This document shows positions 48,278-60,361 of a stretch of 64,000 nt of DNA, one piece after another. Origin of the DNA: Didymodactylos carnosus (taxonomy: Eukaryota > Rotifera > Eurotatoria > Philodinida > Philodinidae). Numbering within the stretch: the stretch's first letter is position 1; each line of letters begins with the position of its first letter. The position numbers and the translations under genes were made by a program. The stretch spans positions 1 to 64,000 of the forward strand of contig CAJNOQ010000045.1 in assembly GCA_905250885.1 (NCBI GenBank). Reading direction: 5' to 3'. Below the pieces are notes generated by a model. That model saw only the letters and a list, made by a program, of their open reading frames with translations. It searched no databases and was not told the DNA's origin.

Positions 48278-48800
48278 TCACTGGAAGAGATACTGAAGTA
48301 AAGCTGTTTTAAAAGACATTAAAGAAGAAAGACGAATAACTGACCGGGGGAGATTATTCCAATCAGCAATAGTTGAAAAAAGAAGAATGTACCGTTTAAA
48401 TAAAAAAACAAGTTAATAATACTGGAATACGGTTAACCTAGGAAAGAACTTTATTAAAAGATAATAACAGCGAACAACAAAGGATCGATTATAGATGGTT
48501 ATCCCGGTCGGTAACTGTAAATTGAAAAAAGAAGAATCACTGTTAGAAAAAGATCGTTGACAAAAGAAGTCGTTCAAACATATTTAGGGTGATGATAAGG
48601 GAGAGAACAATAATACGGACGCTGAGCAGAATAAAAAAAATAGGAGGACGGAGACGATGATTAATTTCAAATGTAGAATTGTACAACTTTAAAGTATCAG
48701 GACAGAGAGAAAGATTTGAAAGACGTAGTTGGGCAACAATCGACGAACTAGAAACACGATAGTCAAATTTGCGAGAAATAGTTGCGATAATGTATTTACA
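48278..48800 (-). mobile_element. Decayed LINE (non-LTR retrotransposon) 3' end
   Basis: The minus strand ends in a frame reading ADWNNLPRSVIRLSSLMSFKTALLQYLFQ-stop (stop at 48278). This is the standard C-terminal motif of many LINE reverse transcriptase proteins (WN.LP..V....S...FK..L). Upstream, similar-looking pieces (SFVVRCYYLL, VAQLRLSNLSLCPD) are spread over different frames, so the copy is 5'-truncated and decayed by several frame breaks and stops. Only about the last 0.5 kb is recognisable. The clade cannot be told. Confidence 0.5.
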
Positions 48801-49730
48801 AAACTAGCTTCCCATAACTCACGAACACCATGAACATTAATCTCAACGCGAAACTATCGGCAGACAAAATCTTCTGCAAAGAACCTCAGAACTATTAAAT
48901 AAAAAAAAGGCAATTGATTTGGAAAATCATGTAAGAAGTCGAAAAACCGCTACGTTTGAAGTGGACTCCAATCATTGGCATTTGTTTCAGTGTTAGCAGT
49001 CTAAATTTCATGACCCTATACTCTTTAATTACATATGAAGAGCAGTTCTACTCATTACGTGAGTAATTAGGAAAAGTAACATTTTTTAAGGTCTTTTATC
49101 AAACAAAATACCGATATGCTCTCGGCAAGAGATCGCACATTGATTATTAAAATTTAACAACAGAAAACTATTTATCCATCTTCTTCAACATTCAAAACGT
49201 CTTGCATAATAGTAATAAAAGATGCTTATCTATTTATTTCTGACAGCGCTGTATCCTTTTATATTTTATTTTATATTTATTTATATTATTATTGTGCCGT
49301 ATGGATAGCACACCTTTAGTACCATTGGTTAATTTATCCACAAAAAAAGAGGACGCTAGCTACGAGAGAGCATATCAGTATGCTGTGCGAAATAAGAAAG
49401 TTCATCTATCATTATCTATCTAGCAACTTTTAAAATCAGACTTTTAGTTTTATTTATCAGTTACGTTTAACTTGTTGGTAATGTTACCAAGAAATATTAT
49501 GTGGTTCTCACAATAATGGTAGATTAGACTAGACGAAAACCGCAAAGAAGACTCCACCTTTCTTTTCTTCTGCAGCTTTCAATGCACTAATTCATACTTG
49601 TACTAACATAACGGTTTTTTCTCAAGACATATCCTTACGAGAATTACAGTAACTAAATGTAGTTTTGAATTCTTCATTTAATTATTTTTAGATGTGTTGC
49701 GTACAGACTTTCTTTGATAAATAACAAGAA
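48801..49730. other. Non-coding region upstream of the coiled-coil gene
   Basis: AT-rich. The last few hundred bases should hold the promoter of the plus-strand gene at 49731. No feature recognised. Confidence 0.45.
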
Positions 49731-52700
49731 ATGTCTTCGAAGCGGCAATTACCAAATGTAGTTGATACCACATCGCAACGACCCACTGAAAAAGTTCGTC
49801 ATCCAAATTCAACACTCATTGTATGTCATAATATACTGATGATTTTGTTATGTTTTGCTTTATGTTGATCAGTTTTTGTTAAGAATACTGGAGGTAACCT
49901 TCGTTCTGGTCAACAAAATTTTGAGTCATTGAGGCCAACTCAATCTCCCCGATCATTATTGGATACAGTGAGTAATTGATTACTCTTATCGCTTAGTATT
50001 GAGTTTATCTATTTTAGTTTCGAAACAATCATGATCCGATTTCGACAACTGATAGAATCGACTCACGTAAACAATGAGAGAGATTTTTTTTTTCTTACAA
50101 AGTTCGTTATATTATTCTAATTTTTAGAAATTGATGCAAATGATGATCGACGATATCGAGTATGTCTTATAAAAATAGCTTATAGTTGCTGATACATTTG
50201 ATATTGTCTTTTCATTTAGAATTATGAGAATGAAACAAATCATAATGATGCATCGCGTCGTACTCGTAAAGGTGTTCGTTTTAATGATGATATTGGTAAT
50301 TCATTAAATTTTCTAAACGATGATTTACATGTACTCTCTACGGAACATGGAAAATTACGAAACGAGTTAAAATCAAGAGAACAGTAATGAATGTAGGATA
50401 CTTGAACTTTATCAGTTAAATAATGTCATTCTTCATTTAAGCGAGCGAGATGATAGTGATGCATTAAATGATACACAATCGGCAAGTTTTCGCCAAGATA
50501 TGATGGATGAGGTAAGAAAGCGCACATCTATTATCGATAAAGAAGTAAAAATGTAAGGCTTTGTAGGTTGTACAATCTCGTCTGGATCGACGTTTACTCG
50601 AAATTCAAAAAGATTTAAAACGTGAAAAAGAGCAACATCGTGCTCAAACAACTGTTGACATACAAACACTAGTTCAAGAATTACAACGAAAACCAAATCT
50701 AACAACAGCCTTTACTGCCACCTCAACGAATGAAGATGATAAAATATTACAAGCAAGATTACTATTAGCCGAATCGAACAAACAAATGGTAGATTTGAAG
50801 CGATCTCCTTTATGATTGAAATATTTTGTTTTCTTTTTATATAGGTTCAATCTCAACTTTTGAATACCAAACGTCAACTCGAAGACGCTGAAAATAATAA
50901 AAGTGCCTTATCCCACCAGGTAATTCGAAATAAGGAAAAAGGTTATTCATTTCCTTCATATACGCTGTTAAATTTAGCAATCAGAACTATTGCTTGGTTG
51001 CTCTAAATCGATAAGAGAAAGTGTAAGCGTTTATATTTCTTCTCCTTTTGAACGAATTTTTGATCCTAACTTTAGTGTAGACAGGCTTATTTAATTGCTG
51101 CTCTCACACGCAACGAAGTTTGATCACGTAGAAAAAAATCTTCTTGTAGTTAATAAGTTATTCTTGTCAGTTTTTGTCTCTTTTTTTAGGTAACTCTTCT
51201 AAAAGATCAATTAATGCGGAGTGAATATGAACGCGAAGCAATGATCAAACATAGACGAGATGGCTATGATTCAGCGGATGATGGACCATTTCATCGACGA
51301 AGAGGTATGATTATACCTGACTTTTAAAGCTGTTGTCTATGACAATCGATCGTTTTGTTTCAGAGGGTAGTCGAGATCGTTTAAATCCTGAGCATGAATA
51401 TTTACACATACAAAGTCATTTGATGAAATCGAACACTCTAAATGAAATTGTAAATTTCAAGAAAGATTTGGATAAAAGTGAAAGACAACGAGATCAATTA
51501 TCTGATCATTTAGAGGTATGTGTATGTAGTTTTTTGCTGGATGATTTTTATATTAAGCCATAAACCAAAGCTGAACAATAAAGTTCTCCCTATTTTACTT
51601 TATATCTTTCCTGACAGTATTCAAAAAAGGTTCATTCAAGATATTGGTGGATGTAGCAGCTTTTTTTATTATTATCTATCTGTCAAAAATACACATATAT
51701 AACTATATATTCTCTCCTCTCTTTGATTAGATATTTTTTTTATTTTCCTTTCTTTCTTACTGTCGAGCTAATTCCGCAATTTTATCTATTTTTTGTTATC
51801 ATCCATGTGAATGGTTGTGTTTGAAAAAACGGGTTTGAGACATAAAATTCTTACCTTAGAATTAGAATTAGAAATATGATCACCCTAATGAAACTTCAAG
51901 TAGATCGTGACCACGATCTTGGGTTAAGAAATGTCACAAGATCTTGAAAAAAAACAGCAAGAAGTCAAGTTATTGATTCTTGAATTTTTCAATCAAGATC
52001 TTGGGACACAGAAATTTCAAGATTCTAAGCGAATCCACTCAACATATTGCAAGATCTTAAGTGAAACATTTTGTTTTCATTTATGACAGTCCGAGCCATC
52101 AGATATACGACCACCCAGGTGAAACTCAGCTTACAAGATCATACAGAATCTGCCGTTTTCTTATGAAATCTTGTAACAAGATCTTACTGCATGATCTTAC
52201 AAGATCTTGCCATTAAGAGACGTGACTTATATTTAAGTGCAACGAGACGTAAGAAGTGATATGATTCGTACGGTAGGATCATATGATTTCTCATACTACG
52301 ATTTTGGTGCGGGTCTGATTATATGTCGGTCAGATATTTCGTATGAAATCGTGTAGTATGATTCGTACAAAATCGTTTGGTAAAAATGGTAAAAATTGTA
52401 CGTGATCGTGTCGTATGATTTCATATGATATGAGCCGAAATCGTACTCTTTTGATCATTTTTTTTGCTTTTGCTGCAATTTATACTTTTTATTATAAAAA
52501 GCTCAATTTCGAATTCAAATGACTTGTTTAGTATTAGAAGTATATTGCTAACACTAAACTGCTCGAGCACTAAGTTTATAGGAATTTAGTTAGTTTGATG
52601 ACACGATTTGCGCTCGAAGCTTCGCGTAAGCATACTTTCGAAAGTTGGGTTGGGGTGAGTCAGAACCGGACATATAGCAGCGAATGAAAAAGAAAATCAC

Positions 52701-55700
52701 ATGCTGGAGAATTCTTTCCAAAAAATGCGTCTTAAGGCACATTTTTTCAGACTTATTCTCGAAAGGACTGCTTCTCTTACTCTATTTTTGGCTCTCTATA
52801 AAATTTGTTTACGAGATAAGCGCATCTTTTCATCTCAATTCCCATTCTTTTTTGTAATGCTCTGTTCGTTGATTTTTCTTATTAGGAAATTTATATTATT
52901 TGTATTTTTAAATTCTTTTTTCCCGTTTTAATATGATTTATCCAATGACCTGAAATATTTTTACAGTTTTTCCAACCCAGCGACTCTTTTTCTAAACCTT
53001 TTATATCCCCCATACATGATTAAAAGACATGAAAAAAACGAATAGGGAAGATTCATATGCGGCAAAAACGCACAAGAAAAACAGACTAGCAAGAGAAACC
53101 AGCAAAGAACGTCAGAATCATGTATCCTTCGTACGTAAAATCGTATATGATCGTATAAAATCAGACACTATCTTATCTAATCTTACTATTTCGCACACAA
53201 GATCTCATAGGATCAGATCAGATCGTACAATATCGTGCGTACGATTGTTGTACGGAACGTATAGTCTGGACCCTGTGACTTTTCAGGGACCACGATTCGA
53301 AGAATTGTATTCTTTGTTCGTCTTCCCGGGTCAAAGAATCTTACTCTAAGATCTTATAAGATTTCTTGTACGATTCTGTCTGATTTCGCAAGATTCGTAT
53401 AAGAATTTGTAAGATTTTGTAAGAAACATAGAAACTGATTCGTGATGTAAGATCTTATAGTAAGATTTCATTAGATTTCGTCAGATTCTTGTATGATTTT
53501 TATAAGATTTTATAAGATGAATCCATTTCTATGATTTTTCGTAAGATTTTATAAGATCTTGTAAGATCTTGATATGATTTTTTGAACTGGGTGTGTCCTA
53601 TCTACCCAGGTGATTGAATCGTACTATCCGATCGTACAAGATCGTATACGAATCGTACAAAATCATATGCGATTATGTACGATCTATATACGAATCGTGG
53701 TACCTGATTTGTCGTCTGGCTCGTACTGTACGATTTCATACGAAGTTGTATGATCGTATATGATCTTGTACGATCGTATTATACGATCCAGAGGACAAAT
53801 CAGATACCACGATTCATATATGATTTTCATACGATTTGGTACGATTTTGTCTGATTCAGATACGATCTTAGTACGATTCTTCGACCTGGGTATGGCAGAA
53901 AATATTATAAATAGCCCAGGTCAAACAAATCGTATACGATCGTATCTAAATCAGACAAAATCGTACCAAATCGTATGTAAATCATATATGAATCGTGGTA
54001 TCTGATTTGTCCTCTGGATCGTATAATACGATCGTAGTAGATCATATACGATCATACAATTTCGTATGAAATCGTATGGTACGAACCAGAAGACAAATCA
54101 GACACCACGATTCGTATGTAAATTGTACATAATCGCATATGATTTCGTACGATTCGTATACGATCTTGTGCGATCGGATAGTACGATTCTATCACCTGCC
54201 CAGGTCGAAGAATCGTACTAAGATCGTATCTGAATCAGACAAAATCGTACCAAATCGTATGAAAATCATATATGAATCGTGGTATCTGATTTGTCCTCTG
54301 AATCGTATAATACGATCGTACAAGATCATATACGATCATACAATTTCGTATGAAATCGTACAATACGAGCCAGACGACAAATCAGGTACCACGATTCGTA
54401 TGTAGATCGTACATAATCGCATATGATTTCGTACGATTCGTATACGATCTTGTACGATCGGATAGTACGATTCAATCACCTGGGTGGGAGAGAAAGATAC
54501 TTTTTTTAAGAGGGTCTAGAGGAAATTTATAGAACACGATCAGGCCCATAATCTTATACGATCTGATGAATCCTTACGATGATGTCTTACGTGACATATC
54601 GTTCCTTGTGATTAACAGGTACCAGGTAGGGCTGGGACAGTTACTAGTTACCGTTACCATCGTTCCCCGTTACTAACGGTAACGATAATTGACATAAAAC
54701 TAATAAGCATCGTTCCTCGTTAGTAGAGGTAATGGTAATTGATATACAGTAAGAAATCCTGTACCCTCCAGTAACGAGGAACGACGCTTATTAATTTTAT
54801 ATCAGTTACCGTTACCTCTAGTAACGGACAACGATGGTAACGGTAACTGGTAACTGTCACAGCCCTAGTACTAGGTTCAAATTTGCCTTAAGTGTCATTT
54901 TTCCTAGCTTTGGTTGTATGCTGCTGTTTAGCCGCTGTCTCAGGACAGTGCTACCAATCGAAGTTTTAAATACGACTAGTCGACCTAGAACTTTATCTGA
55001 CTCTATGGTCGAAATAAATAAATAAAATTTTTTAAACTAAATAAGATTTAAAGTAGGTGCTGTTACAATTAAAATATCTGAAGTTTTTGCTTCTAAGTCG
55101 ACTTGACACATAGTCTGCATGTTATTTTCTTTTATAGAGTTTGATGAAAAAATGTGATGAAAAGGAAAAATTAGCGGCAAAAGCCTATATAGAGCTGAAA
55201 GAATTACGTGAAAATTGTGATACATATGAGAGACAAAATATAAAATTACAACAAGATCTATCAATGGCTCTAGAAAAATTAGAAGAAATAACACAAGAAG
55301 CAGAAAAATATGCACAAGAATTACAATTAAATCAAAAACATATTGCAGATTTAGAACAAAAGCGAGAAGAATTTAAAATACAAGCACAAGAAACGATTAA
55401 ACAGTAAAGAAAAATTTCATTTATATTAATTATATAACTAATATAGAGATTACGTTCTTATAACTTCTTCAGATGGAAAGCTCGAGTAAAAAAATTAGAA
55501 AAAGATGTTGATCGTCATAAATTTGGTTCAACTCAGATGCTGGAACGTAACGAACAATTAGTAAAAGATATGGAAACGATAAAAGCTCAAAATTTAACAT
55601 TAAAAGGACAAATAACAAAAATAGAAGCAGAACTTAACGATTCACAGGTCTGTATATATCTATTAGTTAACGTTAATTGAAACTAAATATGATTTTCTAC

Positions 55701-58006
55701 TTAAAAGATGACAAGAAATCGTTTAGAAGAACACTTTAAACGGAATGAAAATGATGTAAGTCAAATTTTTATATTTCAAAATTGAAATTAAGTTAATTAT
55801 AAGTTTTTCAATTTAGCTTTTCCAAGTTCGAACAGTTCGTACATCTCAAGAAACAGAAATCTCTGCATTGAAAGGAGCAATTAATGAAGTATATATCCAT
55901 CGGAGTACACGATACCGAAATATGTTTCATAGAGTAATTTTTCTTTTAGCTTGAGAGTCAATTAGCAATAAATCGTCAACAAATTGAGCATATAGAACAA
56001 GAAAAACATACGATTCAACAAATGTTACAAGATGAAATTCGACAAAAAAAACAATTTGAGACAAAATCAAAACAAATTGAAGTTTGTAGAATCTAATGAA
56101 TTTTTATTATACTTTGATTTAAGATTAAGAGAACTACTTTTAGAGTGATATTGAAACAATAAATGTTTCTCGTGGACAATTACAAACTCATATTATTGAA
56201 ATTGACAACGAACGAATGGTAGATTATGTTTATTTTATTAGAAAATTAAATATTTATAATTAATTCAAATTTTTGTTTTTTTTGTAGGAATTAATTCAGA
56301 AATTGAAAGAAACTGAATTGGAACGCGATTCCTATTCCGTTCAATTTCTCGCCACCAACAAAGCGTACAATGATGTGAGTATGAAATAATGATTTTATTC
56401 TATTTTCTAAATCAATAAATGTTTGCACTAAACAATATATATTTTTTAGGAGAAAAGCAATTTACAATCTAAATTTGTGACATTAGAAAGTGATTATGAA
56501 GAAATGAGGGTATGTAATGTTAATAAAAATTTATTTTTATAATCTAGCATTGTTAAAATTTATGTACAGCATAAATTGGATTTGACTAAAACTGAATATA
56601 CTCGTGGCATGAAAACGTTACAAATGGATTATGAAAATAAAATTGAAACACTTAAAGTTTGTATAAAAAGATTTATATAGAAGAAAATGTTGTAAATTCA
56701 TCATTTATATTTAGCTTCAATTAAGCGATGAGAAAGCTCGTATTCAAATATTTCAACGTCATGAAAATGAGCACAAAAAAGAAATTGAACATTTACAAGA
56801 AAAATCATCACATTTGGAAGATGATTTTAACAAAATGAAATATAAATATGAAACAATTACCAGAGATTTTGCAGAAAAAGTAGAGCACATTTATAAATAG
56901 TAGTTTTAAGTTTAGATAATCATTATTTATTTTAGATGCGCATATTCGAAGATAATGAATCAAGGTAATATTTAATAGAAAGAATATGTTAGTTTTATAA
57001 TATTTAGTTTTAGATTGAATAAACTCAATGTTGAATCATCAAATCAAAAAAATCAATTTTTGAAAAAAGAAAAGGATTATCAGGTAAATAGATAATTGTT
57101 GTAAAAATGAAATTTATCAAACTACATTTTCATATTACTAGAACGCTCTTCATACGGTATTTAATGATTTAACCTATTGTACGGAATCATTGTCCAGCGA
57201 TTCTGATGTACCATTTATTGTTTTTGATACTTCACTTACGAATGATGTTGATACGTGGTTAAGTAAAATTAAAGTAAGACGAACGTTTATCTTATTGATA
57301 TTTAATAGAATTGAATTTTTCTGATAGGGAAAATTAGCGTGGTTAAAACAAGAACTTGATGCAAGACGTCAACGAGAATCAAAATTACGACAAGATTTAA
57401 ATAGTGCACTATTAGATAGTGATACTGATAGAAAATATTTCGCTACTGAATTAGCCAAAAAAGAAGTTTTATTAGACGAAATGTCTAAAGAAAAATTTAG
57501 TATGTATTTTTTCTTCGTTTTGAAGGTCTTATTAAATATTTCATAGTTATTTTAATTTTTATACATCTTGACTTTTTTCCTTCTAGATCTATTTGACGTG
57601 GAAAGAGACAATTCAGATAAAATGAAACATTTACAAGTAAATACCGTATAGTATTTCAAAGAAGTGTACGCTTTCTGGTTGTGTTTTTATTTCCTAGACC
57701 CGGTTAGCTGATTTATCTCATGGTGTTGAAGGACATTCTTTTAAAGAAATTGAACGAGCTAGACAATTACAAACCGTTGAAATGCAAATAGAATATGAAA
57801 AACGGCGAGCATTAACCGAAGTATGAAACATTTTGCTTACTGTAATTGAACTATAATAACCACACAAGTGTCGATATTTTATTTAGGATGAAAAGGATCG
57901 TATTAATGATCGTTATCGACAGTAAGTTTCTCTAAGTAGTTGTTTATTTTAATCTACTAAAATTACTAACCAAAACATCATTCTTTTCAGGCAATTACTA
58001 AAGTAA
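49731..58006 (+). CDS. Long coiled-coil protein (28 exons), centrosome-type
   Basis: Exon chain: 49731-49820, 49884-49967, 50018-50066, 50128-50159, 50220-50383, 50442-50511, 50567-50788, 50845-50919, 51190-51304, 51364-51515, 55138-55403, 55473-55647, 55708-55755, 55817-55888, 55950-56081, 56144-56218, 56288-56374, 56450-56509, 56570-56656, 56715-56879, 56936-56964, 57014-57083, 57142-57273, 57328-57499, 57587-57636, 57698-57820, 57887-57921, 57991-58006; 2,847 nt, 948 aa. The N-terminal 100 residues are disordered. A short conserved-looking patch (RRTRKGVRFNDDIGNSLNFLNDDLH) comes next. Nearly all the rest is heptad-rich coiled coil with no transmembrane segment. The block VDTWLSKIKGKLAWLKQELDARR breaks the coil and looks like the conserved part. 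I cannot name it safely; centrosomal proteins such as CEP128 are candidates by character only. Most introns are tiny, but 51516-55137 is 3.6 kb and full of mobile elements. Confidence 0.85.
51886..52215. repeat. AAGATCTTG-word repeat
   Basis: Contains many copies of the self-complementary word AAGATCTTG or its halves (CAAGATCTTG, ACAAGATCTT, TCAAGATTC), and a CACCCAGGTGAAAC segment near 52110 resembling the CCCAGGT ends of the elements further downstream. Probably one or two worn members of the same family as 53325-53591. Ends not fixed. Confidence 0.5.
53325..53591. mobile_element. 267-bp MITE, AAGATC variant of the CCCAGGT family
   Basis: Starts CCCGGGTCAAAGAATCTTAC and ends, inverted, CCCAGTTCAAAAAATCAT. 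The interior is filled with TAAGATCTTATAAGATT-type words. Length and termini match the three elements just downstream, but the internal word is AAGATC instead of GTACGATC. Confidence 0.6.
53605..53890 (-). mobile_element. 286-bp MITE of the CCCAGGT family, inverted copy
   Basis: Begins CCCAGGTGATTGAATCGTAC and ends with the inverse of CCCAGGTCGAAGAATCGTAC. The interior is an array of CGTAC, GATCGTA and CGTATACG words around two ACAAATCAG segments. Reads as the reverse complement of the next two copies. Confidence 0.8.
53915..54198 (+). mobile_element. 284-bp MITE of the CCCAGGT family
   Basis: Direct copy of the unit at 54199 and inverted relative to 53605. Starts CCCAGGTCAAACAAATCGTA and ends ATTCTATCACCTG, directly abutting the next copy with no spacer. 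No transposase frame; the open frames inside are by-products of the word repeat. Confidence 0.8.
54199..54484 (+). mobile_element. 286-bp MITE of the CCCAGGT family
   Basis: Starts CCCAGGTCGAAGAATCGTAC and ends GTACGATTCAATCACCTGGG, giving imperfect terminal inverted repeats of about 20 bp. By eye the sequence agrees with 53915-54198 at most positions, so the copies are fairly young or arose by local duplication. Confidence 0.8.
54627..54867. mobile_element. 241-bp hAT-like foldback MITE with 8-bp target duplication
   Basis: The ends TAGGGCTGGGACAGTTAC and, inverted, TAGGGCTGTGACAGTTAC pair, and the pairing continues for about 100 bp. The interior is made of GGTAACGGTAAC, CGTTACTA and CGTTCCTCGTTA words in both orientations. 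It is flanked by GTACCAGG (54619-54626) and GTACTAGG (54868-54875), an 8-bp duplication with one change, as expected for hAT transposition. No coding capacity. Confidence 0.85.
54890..55025 (+). repeat. Possible LINE 3' tail
   Basis: A non-AT-biased stretch ending GGTCGAAATAAATAAATAAA just before the exon at 55138. A short simple-repeat tail after a C/G-normal 3' region is common for 5'-truncated LINEs, but no coding motif is visible to confirm it. Confidence 0.3.
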
Positions 58007-58227
58007 TAACAATACGTAATGTTCCTTGCTTAATTGCATTTCTAATTTTTTTTGCTAAATTTTGCAGTAGAATGTTTCGTACACATTGATAAACGTATAG
58101 TGCACTAGCTTTTTATTGATGGATCGATTGATTGCGTTATGTATGTCGCATGTTTTTGTCGTCAACAATGTTGTTAACTTAAAGTAACTTAAGAGTAGTC
58201 ATTTGATATCTTGTCTTTAGTGAATGT

Positions 58228-58540
58228 ACTTGAGGCAAGTACTTGGGTTAAGTATTGAGGATAGTACTTGTGGACTTTTCCAGATAAATTTACCTGTCAA
58301 GTACTTGCCAAGTAAAATGTAAGTACTTGGCTGATACAATGCAAGTTTGATAATCAAGTTTACTTGAAAAACTCCAGTTCCGTTTATTCTTATTTTGTAT
58401 TTTATACATATTCTGGAGCTATACTCTAATTTTGTAAAGCAAATACATGCATGGCTACCAAGTTACTAAGTACTTGTCAGGTGCTTAACTGGTCACGTAC
58501 TTCCCAAGTACTCATCAGGTAATCAAGTACTTGTACCAAT
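58228..58540. repeat. AAGTACTTG-word repeat
   Basis: At least five copies of the self-complementary AAGTACTTG (for example near 58237, 58289, 58321, 58463, 58523) plus degraded ones, in about 310 bp just downstream of the coiled-coil gene. The outer parts are roughly inverted relative to each other. Probably a MITE of the same structural style as those in the 3.6-kb intron but with a different word. Ends approximate. Confidence 0.55.
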
Positions 58541-58644
58541 CATATCTACTGGATCGATGTTAATTTCTAAAGTACTAAGCATACATTATCTACGGTTATA
58601 AATGTGTGTATTCAAATCTTTCATACTCGCACATTGTCTGTAAG

Positions 58645-59072
58645 CAGAGACATAGCCAGCCATGGGCCAGGGTGGGCCTGAGCCTACACCTTGGAGTTTT
58701 ATTTCCTCCAGGGTTTTAATTTTTTTTGTTTTTAGTTAGAATAGAAAGTAAAGCAGCATGAAAAAAAAACCATTTCTCTTGTTCGTTCTGTATTTTCTGA
58801 TGTGTACTGATAGTCATAATTGATCGATTCCCTCTTATCTATATGTGTTAAGGAAAAAAAATTTCTTTTTCATCATAATGTATCAGCTGCTTAGCATGTG
58901 CTTTAAGCGTGTATTTCTCTTATTCTTAACCCGTAGAAAAAATTGAAATGTGCTCAGGAAAAGGGCAAATTCACTAGGTGACGACAGCAGTGCTTCAAAA
59001 CGGGAAAAAAACCATGTTAGGAAATCAGAAATGTTTTTGTACCCACCTCTCCTAAAAGTCCTGGCTACGTCG
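58645..59072. mobile_element. 428-bp inverted-repeat element with 11-bp target duplication
   Basis: Flanked by perfect direct repeats TTGTCTGTAAG (58634-58644 and 59073-59083). The ends CAGAGACATAGCCAG and, inverted, CGACGTAGCCAGG are related, followed on both sides by GGGTGGG-type sequence. The terminal pattern is shared with 47839-47979. No transposase. An 11-bp duplication is longer than hAT (8 bp) and closer to the 9-11 bp range of Mutator-like elements. Confidence 0.75.
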
Positions 59073-59083
59073 TTGTCTGTAAG

Positions 59084-60361
59084 AACCATTAAAAGTATAA
59101 TTTATCAACTATCTCTGCTTGTTTCCACAACTATTAGGTTAAAAAGTTTAAAATTCGATAGATTTGAAATTTCGCGAACATTGAGTTGACAATCGACGAG
59201 AAAACCGTGTGCCAGACAAATAGTAGTCATGCTAAATGATGGTGAATAAATGAATTTAGTTTTGCTTTAGATTTCAAACAATGATTGATTCGATTAAACG
59301 TGACTTCCAGACTGCTAAAACACAATTATTTACTAAAAATCCATAACTGCAGTGGATTTTCTCATACACAATATAATCTCATATATCATTCATCTCCTTA
59401 TATTATCTCATTTTGTAAAGCATTTTTATACAAATATTCTCATTCAGCAATAGAAAATTTTTTTTGTACCATTTTGTATTTTCTACTTTTTAGCTAGTAT
59501 TTGTATGTATTTTAGTTTTATATTCTCTTCTTTGTGAGTGCCTATTATTATATACTTTTCTAAAGTGTTTCGAGTACAAGTATTTTTCCTGAATTAGTAG
59601 TTTGTTACTATGTTTATTTTAGAATAAATGATAACTACTTGTAATTGTAGAGAAGATTGAGCTTGCAAGAAAAATGTGAATTAATCGTTCAGAATTGAAT
59701 TGAAATGCATCCATTATTTGCTATTTTCACGAGTGTTGTTGCAGAAGAAACGTTTAAGAGACTAGATTACTAGAAGATTAAGTTTCGTGAAATCTAAATG
59801 GGTGAACTACCGAAACAAGAGCACTATAATAATCTTCATTTAAATAATAATAATAATACTTTTTTGAGTAGCTGAGTTGTTAAAGTTTCCATTAATTAAT
59901 TCACTATGCCTTTGCTTTTTGCGACATAAATGATAGATCAAAGCAATGGCTACCCAAATCATGATGGTGACAGGTTTAACAATGGACAGGTGTATCGGCG
60001 TCAAAATACCGTGCACTTGGTTGTGTTTTGAATATCTTTTGATAGAAAAGAGCTAGAGAGCTTCGATTTTCACCAGTGGGAAGAGAAAACTTGGGGGCAT
60101 ATTTCCATAACCAAAACTGTTTTCATAACAGTTTTCTGAAACAGGTTTTCTAAGAGATCTTTGGAAAACTATGCCATCTGTAAACATTTTCCAATAGGAT
60201 TGTATTGCTTTTTTCTCATGGACTGATAGCCTGGGGTGTCCTCTTCAAAATGGGGGTAAAGTGAGACCTTAATTTTCCGCAGTTCGGGCGTTGTATCAGA
60301 TTTTCTACGAGTCCCAGTACTGGCACCCGGTGACTATTGGTAGCCTTAAAGACGTATGCGC
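59084..60361. other. Non-coding region
   Basis: AT-rich to about 59930, then more balanced, degraded repeat-like sequence (short inverted AACAGTTTTCTGAAACAGGTTTTC motif near 60127). No coding exon supported. Confidence 0.45.

Larger units (their letters stand above)
51516..55137 (+). other. 3.6-kb intron acting as a landing site for small palindromic elements
   Basis: Lies between phase-0 exons of the coiled-coil gene; donor GTATGTG and acceptor TTTATAG. Roughly half of it is occupied by the elements listed separately (53325-54484, 54627-54867) and by further stretches dense in AAGATCTTG (51886-52215) or CGTAC/GATC words (52250-52440, 53115-53290). The rest is plain AT-rich sequence. No exon is hidden here that I could find. 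Confidence 0.7.

Noticed and set aside
53605-54484. CRISPR-like array of repeats
   Set aside because: Units are about 285 bp with inverted copies and terminal inverted repeats, in an intron of an animal gene; not repeat-spacer architecture.
53029-54532. Series of plus-strand open frames with Arg/Ser/Ile/Tyr repeats
   Set aside because: Translations of the CGTAC/GATC word repeats; no plausible protein.
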